Source: Haloferax mediterranei ATCC 33500
GTDB lineage: Archaea; Halobacteriota; Halobacteria; Halobacteriales; Haloferacaceae
Assembly: GCF_000306765.2 (NCBI RefSeq)
Contig: NC_017941.2
Coordinates: forward strand, 1,488,001-1,552,000
DNA length: 64,000 bases
Direction of reading: 5' to 3'
Program-made: the position numbers and the translations under genes
The notes under the pieces: generated by a model
Seen by the model: only the letters and a program-made list of their open reading frames with translations
The model's database searches: none
What the model was told of the DNA's origin: nothing
Shown: positions 52,852 to 62,321 of the stretch, piece by piece
Numbering within the stretch: the first letter of the stretch is position 1
Layout: every line of letters starts with the position of its first letter

Positions 52852-54150
52852 GTGGCACAACCACCACCAACTCCGAGCGGGATGCCACTCGTCGGACATA
52901 GCGTCGATTTCGCGTTCAATCCTTTCGATACGGTGGCTGACCTATTGGCGAACTACGGGGTCGGCGACGCAGTCGGGCTTGATGTGGTGGGTCTGGGTGA
53001 CCTGTATGTGGTTGCGCACCCCGACCACTTCGAGCGGGCGCTCGTAACCGAGCGCGACGCCGTCACCAAAGGACACGAGTTCGAGGCCGCATTCGGTGAT
53101 GCAGTCGTTGCCAGCGAGGGTGATAACTGGCGACGACAGCGGGCGGAACTTGACCCGTTTTTTACCCGGGGTCGAGTCAACGAGCACGCGCCGGTGATGC
53201 GTCAGCAAATAGAGCGACGGCTCGAGACGTGGCCCCAGTCGGGAACCCTCTCACTCGAAACCGAAATGAAATCGATGGCCCTCGAGGTCATCTTTGCGAC
53301 CGTCCTCGGGCGAAAACTCGATATCGGCGCCGACGAACGGGTTCGAGCCGCATCGGACGGCCTCAATGGGCGGTTCGCACCTGCGTCGTGGGTGCTCCCC
53401 GCGTGGGTTCCAACGCCGAGCCGCCGCCGGTTCAGGCGAGCAGAGAAGATGCTCCGCGAAGAGGTGCAACAGCTCATCGAAACCGCAGACGAGGACAGCC
53501 TCACAAAGCGCCTCACAGATGCGCTCGGAAGTGACTACCCGGAGACGGCCGAGTCGCTGGAGAACCAACTCATTGGAATGATATTCGCCGGTCACGAGAC
53601 GACCGCACTGGCGCTCACATATACGGTGTACGTGTTAGCCGCACATCCCGACGTCCGCAAACAGGCCGTCGAGGAGGTGGACCGCGTCGTCAGCGACAGT
53701 CCAGTGACAGTCGACGAGTTAGGTCGACTTCCGGTGCTCGAACGAGTGATAAAAGAGGCGCTCAGGCTGTACCCGCCGGTTCACACGATTCCGCGTGAGA
53801 CGACGAAACCGCTCCCCGTTGGGGAACGAACCATTCCTGCAGGCTCGGACCTCCATCTCTCTGTCATCCGTGTACACCGCGACGAACGCTGGTACGACGA
53901 GCCGTTCTCGTTCGATCCGGACCGGTGGACCAAGGCTATCGACCGGCCGGTCTATGCGTACTTGCCCTTTGGTGCTGGACCACGAAGCTGTCTGGGCCGG
54001 GCGTTTGCGCTTACCGAGATGAAAATCGTACTTGCGACGATGCTCCGGGAGTTCGAGATTGACTGGGGGAAAGACAAGCCGATAGAGATTATGCCGGAGA
54101 TGACGACGCAGCCGAAGGGACAGACCCCTCTCGTCGTCCGCCGACGTTAG
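52852..54150 (+). CDS. Cytochrome P450
   Basis: A 432-residue haem mono-oxygenase, soluble type. The I-helix oxygen-binding motif is FAGHETTALALTY, the ExxR is KEALRLYPPVH, and the haem-ligand loop FGAGPRSCLGRAFA carries Cys380. The N-terminus, PPPTPSGMPLVGHSVDF, is the usual proline-rich lead-in. The start is taken as GTG 52852 with an AT-rich promoter (CTATTTACTATTC) about 27 bases upstream; ATG 52882 would cut into the lead-in. No redox partner gene is adjacent, so electrons must come from a ferredoxin elsewhere. Confidence 0.92.
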   Translation: MAQPPPTPSGMPLVGHSVDFAFNPFDTVADLLANYGVGDAVGLDVVGLGDLYVVAHPDHFERALVTERDAVTKGHEFEAAFGDAVVASEGDNWRRQRAELDPFFTRGRVNEHAPVMRQQIERRLETWPQSGTLSLETEMKSMALEVIFATVLGRKLDIGADERVRAASDGLNGRFAPASWVLPAWVPTPSRRRFRRAEKMLREEVQQLIETADEDSLTKRLTDALGSDYPETAESLENQLIGMIFAGHETTALALTYTVYVLAAHPDVRKQAVEEVDRVVSDSPVTVDELGRLPVLERVIKEALRLYPPVHTIPRETTKPLPVGERTIPAGSDLHLSVIRVHRDERWYDEPFSFDPDRWTKAIDRPVYAYLPFGAGPRSCLGRAFALTEMKIVLATMLREFEIDWGKDKPIEIMPEMTTQPKGQTPLVVRRR

Positions 54151-54686
54151 ATGTGGGCGGCGATGTCGGCTTCGGTGATGATACCGACTGTTTCGCCACC
54201 TTCGACGATGATAATGGCCGAATTGTGGTCGAGGTACACGCCGATTTCGTCGAGCGTTGTGTTAGGTTCGACCGTCGTGACGCCTTCGGACATTACTTCG
54301 TTCACCGGTCGGTCGGTGACGTTATCTTCCTGAACGTGCCGGATATCCGCGGTCGAGATGATACCCAGCGGGCGACCGTTTTTGATGACCGGCAACTGCG
54401 AGAACCCGGTGTCGAGCATGATGTCGCGCGCTTGGCGGACGGAGTTGTCTGGTTCGACGCTTCGAACCGTCGTGTTCATGATGTCTTCGGCGCGGACGAT
54501 TCGACCCTCTGCTTCGTCTAATGCTTCCACGATACGACGGAGCGTCGAGAGACGCGGGTCGACATCGCCACCCTCGATGCGGGCGATGAGTGGCTGTGAG
54601 ACGCCCGCCATATCGGCGAGTTTACTCTGCGTTAGCTCCAGTGAGTTCCGACGTTCCCGGAGGTCCTGTGGCGTGGGGAGTTCCAT
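54147..54686 (-). CDS. HTH (XRE) plus tandem CBS-domain regulator
   Basis: A 179-residue protein: an XRE-type helix-turn-helix (about 7-62: LRERRNSLELTQSKLADMAG, VSQPLIARIEGGDVDPRLSTL) joined to two CBS domains (AEDIMNTTVRSVEPDNSV and VNEVMSEGVTTVEPNTTL), which usually bind adenosine nucleotides. It is a likely energy- or nucleotide-responsive transcription factor. Start 54686 (MELPTPQDL) is supported by CTTTTTCATAA about 26 bases upstream. It overlaps the P450 gene end by 4 bases, tail to tail. Confidence 0.9.
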   Translation of the reverse strand: MELPTPQDLRERRNSLELTQSKLADMAGVSQPLIARIEGGDVDPRLSTLRRIVEALDEAEGRIVRAEDIMNTTVRSVEPDNSVRQARDIMLDTGFSQLPVIKNGRPLGIISTADIRHVQEDNVTDRPVNEVMSEGVTTVEPNTTLDEIGVYLDHNSAIIIVEGGETVGIITEADIAAHI

Positions 54687-54823
54687 GCCGTGCAGATAAC
54701 CCATGGTTATGAAAAAGTTTTCTGGTCGCTCACTGAGTGTGTCATCGGTTACGCGCGTAAAAATCGAGTGTCGTAGCCGGTCGGCACACGGCGTGTCTCG
54801 GCTGGCGACGTCGTTCTCGGAGG

Positions 54824-55180
54824 TTACTGTTCTTCGTCGTCGAACTCCCTCACGTCGATAACGTCGAGGGGAACGTCACGGAGCGCGCCGCCGACTTCGC
54901 TCTTTGCGATACGAGAGGCGTGCTTTTCTCCGTCTGCGTTGAAAATCTTGATTTCGAGGAGTAGACCGACGAGTGCGGTGTTAGCCGCGATGAACGCGGA
55001 GTCGAACGGTTCGCCACAGGCGGGACACGGCGTCGCACCGACTTCGACTTCGACGTACTCCTTGTCCTTCTGATTGAGACGCTTGCCAGCTTCGCTGACC
55101 GCGACGCCGATGGCGTCGTCGATGTCTTCGACGTCCCGGACCAACCAGGCCGCCTCCATCGCGACGAGATAGTTGCTCAT
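54824..55180 (-). CDS. UPF0212 (DUF555) family protein
   Basis: A 118-residue archaeal protein starting MSNYLVAMEAAWLVRDVEDI, with a single CxxC zinc-type pair in ATPCPACGEPFDSAFI and an acidic C-terminus (VREFDDEEQ). It matches what I know of DUF555/UPF0212, found across Euryarchaeota and of unknown role. ATG 55180 was preferred to 55195 because the family begins at this Met-Ser. Confidence 0.85.
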   Translation of the reverse strand: MSNYLVAMEAAWLVRDVEDIDDAIGVAVSEAGKRLNQKDKEYVEVEVGATPCPACGEPFDSAFIAANTALVGLLLEIKIFNADGEKHASRIAKSEVGGALRDVPLDVIDVREFDDEEQ

Positions 55181-55540
55181 ACATACGTTACGCACCGGTG
55201 GGGTTTCGTGTCTTGTGGTTCGCGCGGCGGGTTGTTAGTGGGTTACATGCCCACGGATACACATCCCACATGCAACCGTGTAGAACCATGACAATTGCGG
55301 GACGGCAGCAACCTTACCCCGGTCTCGACTCGCGCACGTACTGCGCATGCCACCCGGATAATCGTCATAACTTATGCGAATCCGCTCGGGGGGTGACACG
55401 CGACTCACGCCAAATGGTCGGATTCGTTGAAGGAGAGACAAGTACAGTTGAATCGACAGACGGCTCCGGGTTCCGATAGTCACCGTGGAGAGAAGACTTA
55501 TAGTGGGGGACCACCCGAGCCACGACTGAGGACAACGGTA
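55181..55540. other. Intergenic, no gene supported on either strand
   Basis: A divergent region between the DUF555 gene and a small membrane gene. It has a TATA-like CTTATAGT near 55496-55503, about 40 bases before ATG 55541. Open frames on either strand here give Arg/Ser-rich products and are considered non-coding. Confidence 0.45.
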
Positions 55541-55714
55541 ATGTTCCACCGCCTGACGAAATACATCCTGTTCGCCGCTTACCAGCTGTCGGTCGCAACC
55601 GGCATCGCACTGCTCCCCATCGCACTCGCTGCACGTCGAATGGGTGTGACCCTCCCAATCCACCGACTCGTGGAAACAACCGGAACTGCCTACGAGCGCG
55701 CTGCGACCCGCTAA
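55541..55714 (+). CDS. Small membrane protein, 57 aa
   Basis: Starts MFHRLTKYILFAAYQLSVATGIALLPIALAA-type (one membrane helix, about 7-30), followed by a basic/amphipathic tail MGVTLPIHRLVETTGTAYER. Its position just upstream of psmB, the TATA-like element before it, and non-random composition support a real small gene. Function unknown. Confidence 0.6.
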   Translation: MFHRLTKYILFAAYQLSVATGIALLPIALAARRMGVTLPIHRLVETTGTAYERAATR

Positions 55715-55816
55715 CCCGGGCCACACCGCTATATTTGTCGACTCCGCTCCGAGAGCGGCGCCGCCGATAGCGGGCGTCAGACAGTATATCACCGGCAACG
55801 GCGAGGTGAAGGGTTG

Positions 55817-55825
55817 CATTTATCA
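55817..55825 (+). promoter_or_regulatory. TATA box of psmB
   Basis: CATTTATCA is centred 28 bases before the psmB ATG at 55849, consistent with leaderless transcription. Confidence 0.6.
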
Positions 55826-55848
55826 GCGCCGAAGTGTAATCGCAGACA

Positions 55849-56586
55849 ATGCGTACCCCGACTCACGACGAGTTCTCTAGCCGTCTCGACTCACTCAACG
55901 GCGACCACTCGAACGTGTTCGGTCCCGAACTCGGCGAGTTCCCGCACGCCGAGCGTCGAGCCGACTCGCTCGGTGACAAAGAGACGAAGACCGGAACGAC
56001 CACGGTCGGTATCAAGACGGACGAAGGCGTCGTCCTTGCAACTGACATGCGCGCAAGCCTCGGCCACATGGTCTCCTCGAAGGACGTCCAGAAGGTCGAA
56101 GAGATTCACCCGCGAGGCGCACTGACCATTGCGGGGTCGGTCTCCGCGGCCCAGTCGCTCATCAGCTCGCTCCGCGCGGAGGTTCGACTCTACGAATCCC
56201 GCCGCGGCGAGGACATGAGCATGCAGGCACTCTCGACGCTCGTCGGTAATTTCCTCCGCTCGGGTGGCTTCTACATCGTCCAGCCCATCCTCGGCGGCGT
56301 CGACGACGAGGGTGCACACATCTACAGCATCGACCCTGCGGGCTCCATCCTCGAAGAGGAGTACACTGTCACCGGCTCCGGCAGCCAGTACGCCCTCGGT
56401 GTGCTCGAACAGGAGTTCTCAGAGGACCTGAGCATCGACGAGGCCAGAGAGGTCGCTACGAAGGCGATTCGCTCCGCAGTCGAGCGTGACCTCGCGTCGG
56501 GTAACGGCATCAACATCGCCGTCGTCACCGAAGACGGCGTCGACATCCAGCGCCACGAAAACTTCGAAGGCCTCGACTTCGAATAA
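55849..56586 (+). CDS. psmB: 20S proteasome beta subunit
   Basis: A 245-residue proteolytic subunit of the archaeal proteasome. A 49-residue propeptide is removed to expose the catalytic Thr50 in KTGTTTVGIKTDEGVVLATD. Asp and Lys partners follow in ATDMRAS and SSKDVQKVEEI. GSGSQYALGVLE and VTEDGVDIQRHENF are typical. It forms the inner rings of the alpha7-beta7-beta7-alpha7 particle; the alpha subunits are encoded elsewhere. Confidence 0.96.
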   Translation: MRTPTHDEFSSRLDSLNGDHSNVFGPELGEFPHAERRADSLGDKETKTGTTTVGIKTDEGVVLATDMRASLGHMVSSKDVQKVEEIHPRGALTIAGSVSAAQSLISSLRAEVRLYESRRGEDMSMQALSTLVGNFLRSGGFYIVQPILGGVDDEGAHIYSIDPAGSILEEEYTVTGSGSQYALGVLEQEFSEDLSIDEAREVATKAIRSAVERDLASGNGINIAVVTEDGVDIQRHENFEGLDFE

Positions 56587-56713
56587 GGCCGTACGCGGTT
56601 TCTCTTCGTTTCCGCCGGTCGCGTACCCGCGGGACTCGCGTTTCAATCGCCTCTCGTCGTTTTCGACGCGGCTCACCGCTTCTGGCCGCTTCCCAGTCGG
56701 CTGCAATCGCTTC

Positions 56714-57094
56714 TCAGCCGTCTGCTTCCGGGAGCGGCCGAAGGAGTCCGAACCAGGCTCGGTAGACGGTCGCGCCGAGGAGGTGTCCGAGCGCGAAACT
56801 GTCATTGAATGATTCGCTACGGGACGACAGCCGAACATCGACGGTCGTCGTCACGAGGCTGGCGAGAAAACGACGACGCCGACTCGTCCGAATCTGCCAG
56901 AAATCGCGGTCGTTCGCCCACAGGTGGCCGACCCCGCGGACCCCTCCCGCGACGAGTCCAACGAGAGACAAGCGAGCGGGCGCGTGCTGTTCGTCCTCGC
57001 TGTCCTGACGTATCTTCCGGAGCAGGAGCATCCAGAGCGACGCGAGAAGCGAGAGGCCGAGTTGCACGAGCGCTTTCGTTCGACGGGTGACCAT
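56714..57094 (-). CDS. Conserved hypothetical protein, basic, one membrane segment
   Basis: A 126-residue protein beginning MVTRRTKALVQLGLSLLASLWMLLL (one likely membrane helix at 8-26) and continuing with a basic soluble part. ACTATTGAG about 28 bases before ATG 57094 fits a leaderless promoter. Its composition is less acidic than usual, so it may be poorly conserved. No family recognised. Confidence 0.55.
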   Translation of the reverse strand: MVTRRTKALVQLGLSLLASLWMLLLRKIRQDSEDEQHAPARLSLVGLVAGGVRGVGHLWANDRDFWQIRTSRRRRFLASLVTTTVDVRLSSRSESFNDSFALGHLLGATVYRAWFGLLRPLPEADG

Positions 57095-57183
57095 ACCGCG
57101 CCTTGGTCGGGCGACTCAATAGTTGTTTCTTCGACAAAATGTTGGGGGGGGAGACCCGCGAGGCTCGTTCGGGTCCGGTCGCG

Positions 57184-58713
57184 TTAGAACCAGTCCGCGA
57201 ATTCCCCTTCGAGGAGCGTTTCGGACTGGTGTTCGACGTACTCGCGTTGCATCGTCCGGAGCGCCGTCTCGAAGTCAGCACCGTCGTCGAGCACGTCGCT
57301 GACGCGGGCGCGCTTCCAATCGGCCGGCGTAACCCCCGTTTCGACCCGCTTGCGAAGCGGTTCGAGGTAGTAGTTCGCCTCTTCTTTCGAACACCCTGCG
57401 AGTCGAAGGCCGTCGCGGGCGTGGACGAGCAAGTCCTCGTAGAGTTCCGCACCCGACACCTCGTTGCCGTCGGCGTCGAGCCAATAGATGTCGCCGTGTG
57501 GACCCTCTCGCATCGCGGTGTAGAAATTCTCCTCCGCGGTTTGCCAGTCGATGGCGATAGCGGGGTGGTCCTGTCGAGGGAGTCGCTCCATGAGTCCCGC
57601 GAAGGCGGCTTGGAATGCCACGGAGTCGCGGACGGTTGGCTGTCCCGCGATGGGGCGGAACTCGATTCGGGCGTTCGCCGAGGAGCGAGACGCGCCGTCG
57701 AACACCGGGCGGACCCAGCGCCAGTAGGTGCCGTGTTTGCGGCGCAGCGTGGCGAACGCGTCGTCGAATCGGTCGCCACGCTCGACGGACATGGGAACCA
57801 TCGTCGAGTCCGAAACGACGCGGTCGACGGCGTCTTCGACGGTGTCGAGGTCGCGGGGGAACATGACCTTCTCGTGGTCGCCGGAGTTGAGCACCGATTC
57901 GAAGACGGCGATTCGGTGTTCGTCCCAGCCATCGTCGAGTATCTCCGCCGTCGTCACATCGTCGTCGTAGAGGTCGGCCGGGAAGAACGGCGAGTTGACA
58001 CCGAGAGCTAAGAGCGGCCCGGCGATGCGGAGCGCGTAGTTAAAGAAGTGCGGCAGGTCCACCGCGTGCGGCACCTGATAGTGCGGTTGAATCGACGTGA
58101 TAAGCGCCTCCGGCATCACGGTGTCCGCTTCGAGGGAGACGTGAGGTGCTTCGAGGGTGAACGACGACGGAGCCGTCGGACCGTTCGCCATCGCGTGATA
58201 CCGGACCGAATTGCTCATGTTCGTCGCGAGTCGGACGCCGCCGTCGGTGACGGAGTCGGTGAGGTATTCGCTGGCGCTTTCTCCGGCGGGCGGGATGCTC
58301 CACATTCCGTCGGAGACGAGTCGCATCCCCTCAGCGGCGGCGCAGTCGAGCGCGGCGTCGAGACGGGCGCGAACCTCGGACTCCTGTGCGCGAAGCCCGT
58401 GGGCGTTCAGCGGTTGCGGACTCGTCGTCATCTCGGCGTTGTGGAGTCCCAACTCCTTTTCGAAGCCCATGAGTCCGAGCAGTCGCCTCGGAACTCGCAT
58501 GAGCGCGTGGACGTCGTCTTCGCTCGCGGACCACCGGCCGTCGGAGACGGCGTAAAACTCGTACTCCAAGCCGACGATGGACTGATGGTTGTCGAAGGTC
58601 CCCTCACGCAGTTCGTGCTTGAGCACCTCGGCGTCGGCGTTTGCTTGCGCTTCGAACTCGGCCGCGTCGACCGCGAGCACGTCTTCGACGCGCTCTGCGA
58701 GGTCGTCGCTCAT
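57184..58713 (-). CDS. Glutamate-cysteine ligase family (GCS2-like) protein
   Basis: A 509-residue carboxylate-amine ligase. The N-terminal SIVGLEYEFYAV is the usual GLExEF motif, and LGLHNAEMTTSPQPL gives the conserved substrate and metal Glu. SIQPHYQVPHAVDLPHFFNYALRIAGPLLAL and ARIEFRPIAGQPTV are catalytic-core motifs. Haloarchaea make gamma-glutamylcysteine as their main thiol, but other GCS2-like enzymes join other substrates, and I cannot tell which this is. It is divergent from ligA. Confidence 0.82.
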   Translation of the reverse strand: MSDDLAERVEDVLAVDAAEFEAQANADAEVLKHELREGTFDNHQSIVGLEYEFYAVSDGRWSASEDDVHALMRVPRRLLGLMGFEKELGLHNAEMTTSPQPLNAHGLRAQESEVRARLDAALDCAAAEGMRLVSDGMWSIPPAGESASEYLTDSVTDGGVRLATNMSNSVRYHAMANGPTAPSSFTLEAPHVSLEADTVMPEALITSIQPHYQVPHAVDLPHFFNYALRIAGPLLALGVNSPFFPADLYDDDVTTAEILDDGWDEHRIAVFESVLNSGDHEKVMFPRDLDTVEDAVDRVVSDSTMVPMSVERGDRFDDAFATLRRKHGTYWRWVRPVFDGASRSSANARIEFRPIAGQPTVRDSVAFQAAFAGLMERLPRQDHPAIAIDWQTAEENFYTAMREGPHGDIYWLDADGNEVSGAELYEDLLVHARDGLRLAGCSKEEANYYLEPLRKRVETGVTPADWKRARVSDVLDDGADFETALRTMQREYVEHQSETLLEGEFADWF

Positions 58714-58831
58714 ACCCGAGGTTCAAACATCGAGACCCTTGAACGTCCCGGCAAGACAGTCGTTCGACAGCGAATCACATCCCCGACGACTGTCGAGACG
58801 CTTTTGCTCCGGGCGGCGATAGTCTGCGTCG

Positions 58832-60589
58832 ATGGAGTTCGCCGAGTTCGCAGCCCGCGCCGCCGAGATTGAAGCCGAGAGTGCGGACCTCGCCGTCGTC
58901 TCGCTCCTTTCGGACCTGTTTCGCGACGCGGACGACGACCTCTCGACGGTCGCTCGCTTCGTTCAAGGTCGCGTGTTCCCGGCGTGGGATTCGACTACCC
59001 TCGATATCGGCCCCCGGCTCTGCCACGAGGCGATTGCCCGCGCCGCCGGACCGAACGTCTCCGCCGACGACGTAGAAGACCGCCTCGCCGACCGCGGCGA
59101 AATCGGTGCAGTCGCCGCAAGCTACGATTTCGGCGGCCAACGCGGCCTTGCCGCTTTCGGGGCTGGCGGCCAAGACGGCTTGACCGTCGCTGAAGTCGAT
59201 TCCGAACTGCGCGCGCTCGCCGCCGCGTCGGGGTCGGGAAGCGAAGAAACGAAGCTCAAAACGCTCTACGGCCTGTTCAACCGAACCGACCCCGACGAAG
59301 CGCGCTTCCTCGCGCGACTCGTCCTCTCCGAGATGCGTATCGGCGTCGGCGAGGGAACCGTCCGGGACGCAATCGCCGAAGCGTTCCTCGTCGCACCCGA
59401 AGACGCCGCTGCCATCCGCGACGACGACGTAGACACGGAAACCGAGACGGCCGCCCGCGAACGACGCGACGAAGCCATCGCCACCGTGGCCCGTGCGCTA
59501 CAGGTCTCGAACGACTACGGCATGGTCGCCGAAGTCACCCGCGATGAGGGCGAATCCGGTCTCAGCGAGGTCCGTCTCGAAGTCGGACGCCCGGTGCAGG
59601 CGATGCTGGCGCAAGCCGGGACTGCCGCCGACGCGCTCGACGAGTGGGAGACTGCGGCGGTCGAAACGAAGTTCGACGGCGCTCGCGTGCAGGTCCACCG
59701 GGACGAAGCGGGCGATGTGTCGCTGTTCTCCCGGAACATGGAGGATGTGACGAACGCGCTCCCCGAAATCGTGGAATTCGTCGAGGACGCGGTCGACGAG
59801 CCAGCCATCCTCGACGGCGAGGTGGTCGCCATGGACGACGACGGCGAGCCACTCCCGTTTCAGGAGATTCTCCGGCGTTTCCGCCGCAAGCACGACGTGG
59901 GTCGGATGCGCGAAGAGGTCCGCGTCGAACTCCGGGCGTTCGACTGCCTCCACGCCGCCGGCGACGACCTCCTGACGGAACCGCTTACGACCCGACACGA
60001 CCGACTGGCAACGGTTCTCGGGCCAGACTCCGACGCCGTTTCCGACCTGCTCCTCTCCGACTGCCCCGACGAAGTCGCCGCGTACGAATCCGAGGCGCTC
60101 GAAGCCGGCCACGAGGGAATCATGCTGAAGAACCCCGACGCGGCCTACTCACCGGGCGACCGCGGGAAGAACTGGCTGAAGCGCAAACCCGACGTGGAGA
60201 CCCTCGACCTCGTGGTGACGGGTGCCGAGTGGGGCGAAGGCCGCCGCGCGAAATTCCTCGGAACGTTCCTGCTTTCGGCCCGCGTCGACGACGAGTCCGG
60301 CGACGACGAATTCGAGACTATCGGCAAGGTTGCGACGGGCATTACCGACGAAGAACTGGTCGAACTCACGGAGCTACTCGAACCCGAAATCGAACGCGAG
60401 TCGGGCAAGGAAGTCGATATTCGCCCGTCGGTCGTCTTCGAAGTCGGCTACGAGGAGATTCAGGCGTCGCCGACGTACTCGTCGGGGTACGCGCTTCGGT
60501 TCCCGCGATTTATCTCCGTACGGGAGGACAAAACCGCGGAAACGGCCGATTCGCTGGAGCGCATAGAGCGGTTGGCCGAGTCGCAATAG
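58832..60589 (+). CDS. ligA: ATP-dependent DNA ligase
   Basis: A 585-residue ligase I-type enzyme sealing nicks in replication and repair. The N-terminal DNA-binding domain runs to about residue 230. The AMP-accepting Lys280 is in ETKFDGARVQVH (motif I KxDGxR). Motif III is in ELRAFDCLH, motif IV is in EGIMLKNPDAAY, and motif V is in KNWLKRKP. The OB domain follows to ALRFPRFISVREDK. Full length. Confidence 0.96.
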   Translation: MEFAEFAARAAEIEAESADLAVVSLLSDLFRDADDDLSTVARFVQGRVFPAWDSTTLDIGPRLCHEAIARAAGPNVSADDVEDRLADRGEIGAVAASYDFGGQRGLAAFGAGGQDGLTVAEVDSELRALAAASGSGSEETKLKTLYGLFNRTDPDEARFLARLVLSEMRIGVGEGTVRDAIAEAFLVAPEDAAAIRDDDVDTETETAARERRDEAIATVARALQVSNDYGMVAEVTRDEGESGLSEVRLEVGRPVQAMLAQAGTAADALDEWETAAVETKFDGARVQVHRDEAGDVSLFSRNMEDVTNALPEIVEFVEDAVDEPAILDGEVVAMDDDGEPLPFQEILRRFRRKHDVGRMREEVRVELRAFDCLHAAGDDLLTEPLTTRHDRLATVLGPDSDAVSDLLLSDCPDEVAAYESEALEAGHEGIMLKNPDAAYSPGDRGKNWLKRKPDVETLDLVVTGAEWGEGRRAKFLGTFLLSARVDDESGDDEFETIGKVATGITDEELVELTELLEPEIERESGKEVDIRPSVVFEVGYEEIQASPTYSSGYALRFPRFISVREDKTAETADSLERIERLAESQ

Positions 60590-60614
60590 GACAAAACAAC
60601 CTGCAGTAGTCGCG

Positions 60615-60622
60615 CTTTTTAT
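60615..60622 (+). promoter_or_regulatory. TATA box of the MBL hydrolase gene
   Basis: TTTTTATT is centred about 27 bases before ATG 60645. Confidence 0.5.
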
Positions 60623-60644
60623 TCGGCAGACCCACCTCACAGCT

Positions 60645-61355
60645 ATGACTATCAGACACGACGGCCTCGACGTTTCGTGGCTCGGCTACGCGACCGTCCG
60701 CATCGAGTCGCCAGACGGCTTCGTCGTCTATTTCGACCCCGGCCGGTACGGCGTCCTCGACGACTACTACGCCCGCGACGGCGACCTGATTCTCGTCACG
60801 CACGACCACCACTACGACTCGGACGCCATCGAGCAGGTGGCCGATTCGGATGCGACCGTCGTCGCCTTCGAGGGAGTCGATGCGGCGAACATCGACCGCG
60901 ACGTCGTCCCCGTCGAAGACCTCCCGTACGAGACGGTTCGAGTCGACGAAGAGGATTTCCTCACCGTCGGCGAGGTGGATGTGTGGTCGCTTCCGGCCTT
61001 CAACGACCCCGACGGACCGCACCTCCGGGAGAACGGCGAGCCGTACCACCCCCGGGGACTCGGCTGTGCGTACCGCATCTCTATCGGCGGTCGGTCGGTC
61101 TTCTGGCCGGGGGATTCGGACGTGCTCGAAGGGTTCCGACACCTCGAAGTCTCGCTGTTCCTCGCCAACATCGGTGGCTCGGTCGTGATGGACCGCCACG
61201 AAGCCGCCGACCTCGCGGAGACGCTGGACCCCGACCTCGTGTTGCCCGTCCACTACGACACCATCCCGGTTCTCGAAGCCGACGAAGAGGCGTTCGTCGT
61301 CGACGTGGCGAAACGTGGGATTCCCGTCGTCTTCGACGACCCCGAGGAGGTCTAA
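60645..61355 (+). CDS. Metallo-beta-lactamase-fold hydrolase (UlaG-like)
   Basis: A 236-residue MBL protein: VSWLGYATVRIESPDGFVVYFDPG at the start, the zinc motif LILVTHDHHYDSDAIEQV (HDHHYD, about 52-60), FWPGDSDVLEG and LVLPVHYDTIPV. This is the compact single-domain UlaG-type family, which hydrolyses lactones and phosphodiesters. It has its own leaderless promoter. Substrate unknown. Confidence 0.9.
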   Translation: MTIRHDGLDVSWLGYATVRIESPDGFVVYFDPGRYGVLDDYYARDGDLILVTHDHHYDSDAIEQVADSDATVVAFEGVDAANIDRDVVPVEDLPYETVRVDEEDFLTVGEVDVWSLPAFNDPDGPHLRENGEPYHPRGLGCAYRISIGGRSVFWPGDSDVLEGFRHLEVSLFLANIGGSVVMDRHEAADLAETLDPDLVLPVHYDTIPVLEADEEAFVVDVAKRGIPVVFDDPEEV

Positions 61356-61421
61356 CTCACACCGTGGGTGTACGTGTTCGAGGACAGAACGATTTTGCCC
61401 CGCCGGACCGTCCGTCCACGC

Positions 61422-62255
61422 ATGGACCTCGACTACGGTACGCTCGATGGCCGGCGTCCCTACTATCGATTCGGTGATTCCGACGCCGACCCGCTTTTCG
61501 TGCTGCCCGGTCTCTCCGATGCCTTCCAACGCGAGGAACCGAACCGCGGTACTGCGATGATTCTGTCCAGTCTCTTCCGGGAGTTTTCCGACCGCGACGT
61601 GTGGGTCGTCGGTCGACCGCAACACCTCCCGGTCGGGTCGTCGACGCGGGACATGGCCGCCGGCTACGCAACCGTCATCGACGAACACGACCTGTGGCCG
61701 ACAGACGTTATCGGCGTGTCGATGGGCGGACTCGTCGCCCAGTATCTCGCCGCAGATTACGGCGACTACGTCGACTCCGTCGCTCTCGTCTCGGCCGGGA
61801 CGCGACTCGGTGGCCACGGTGAAAACGTGATGAGACGATGGCGAAACTTGGCCGGCAAAGGGAAATGGGCCGACATTGTCGCCGAGATGGCGCGCGAATC
61901 GGCGACCGGCTACGAACAAACGCTTGCTCCGACACTCCTCAAAGCCGCTGGCCGATTCGTCGACTTCCGGCCCGTGGTTCCCGCTGACGCAGTTATCTCC
62001 TGTACTGCCTGTCTCGAACACGATTCGCGGGAGATTCTGGACGATATCGACGCACCGACTATCATCGCCGCGGGCGATGCCGACCGGTTGTTCCCGGAGC
62101 CTCGACTTCGCGAGGCGAAAGACGGTATCGACGATGCGACACTCGCCCTGTTCAAGGGCGAAAGCCACGACCTCGCGACGAGCGAGTCGAGGGAACTAAA
62201 CGGCATCCTCAGACGGTTCTTCGACGGGTTCCGCGGTGACGGGCTACATCCCTAA
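61422..62255 (+). CDS. Alpha/beta-hydrolase
   Basis: A 277-residue alpha/beta-fold hydrolase. The nucleophile elbow is DVIGVSMGGLVAQYLAA (Ser near 99), the oxyanion region is LFVLPGLSDAF, the acid is in IIAAGDADRLFP, and the His is in FKGESHDLA. Start 61422 (MDLDYGTLDG) is supported by GATTTTGC about 28 bases upstream; the frame from 61368 extends through that promoter. Esterase or haloperoxidase-like activity is possible. Confidence 0.88.
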   Translation: MDLDYGTLDGRRPYYRFGDSDADPLFVLPGLSDAFQREEPNRGTAMILSSLFREFSDRDVWVVGRPQHLPVGSSTRDMAAGYATVIDEHDLWPTDVIGVSMGGLVAQYLAADYGDYVDSVALVSAGTRLGGHGENVMRRWRNLAGKGKWADIVAEMARESATGYEQTLAPTLLKAAGRFVDFRPVVPADAVISCTACLEHDSREILDDIDAPTIIAAGDADRLFPEPRLREAKDGIDDATLALFKGESHDLATSESRELNGILRRFFDGFRGDGLHP

Positions 62256-62321
62256 CACCCCAAACTGCGGGTGCTGAGACGAGAAAATCTGTGAAAATTG
62301 ACCGTCGAGTAGCCCGGCGGC

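Noticed and set aside
55235..55819. 194-codon minus-strand frame before psmB
   Set aside because: Covers promoters on the other strand and the small membrane gene; composition is not haloarchaeal.
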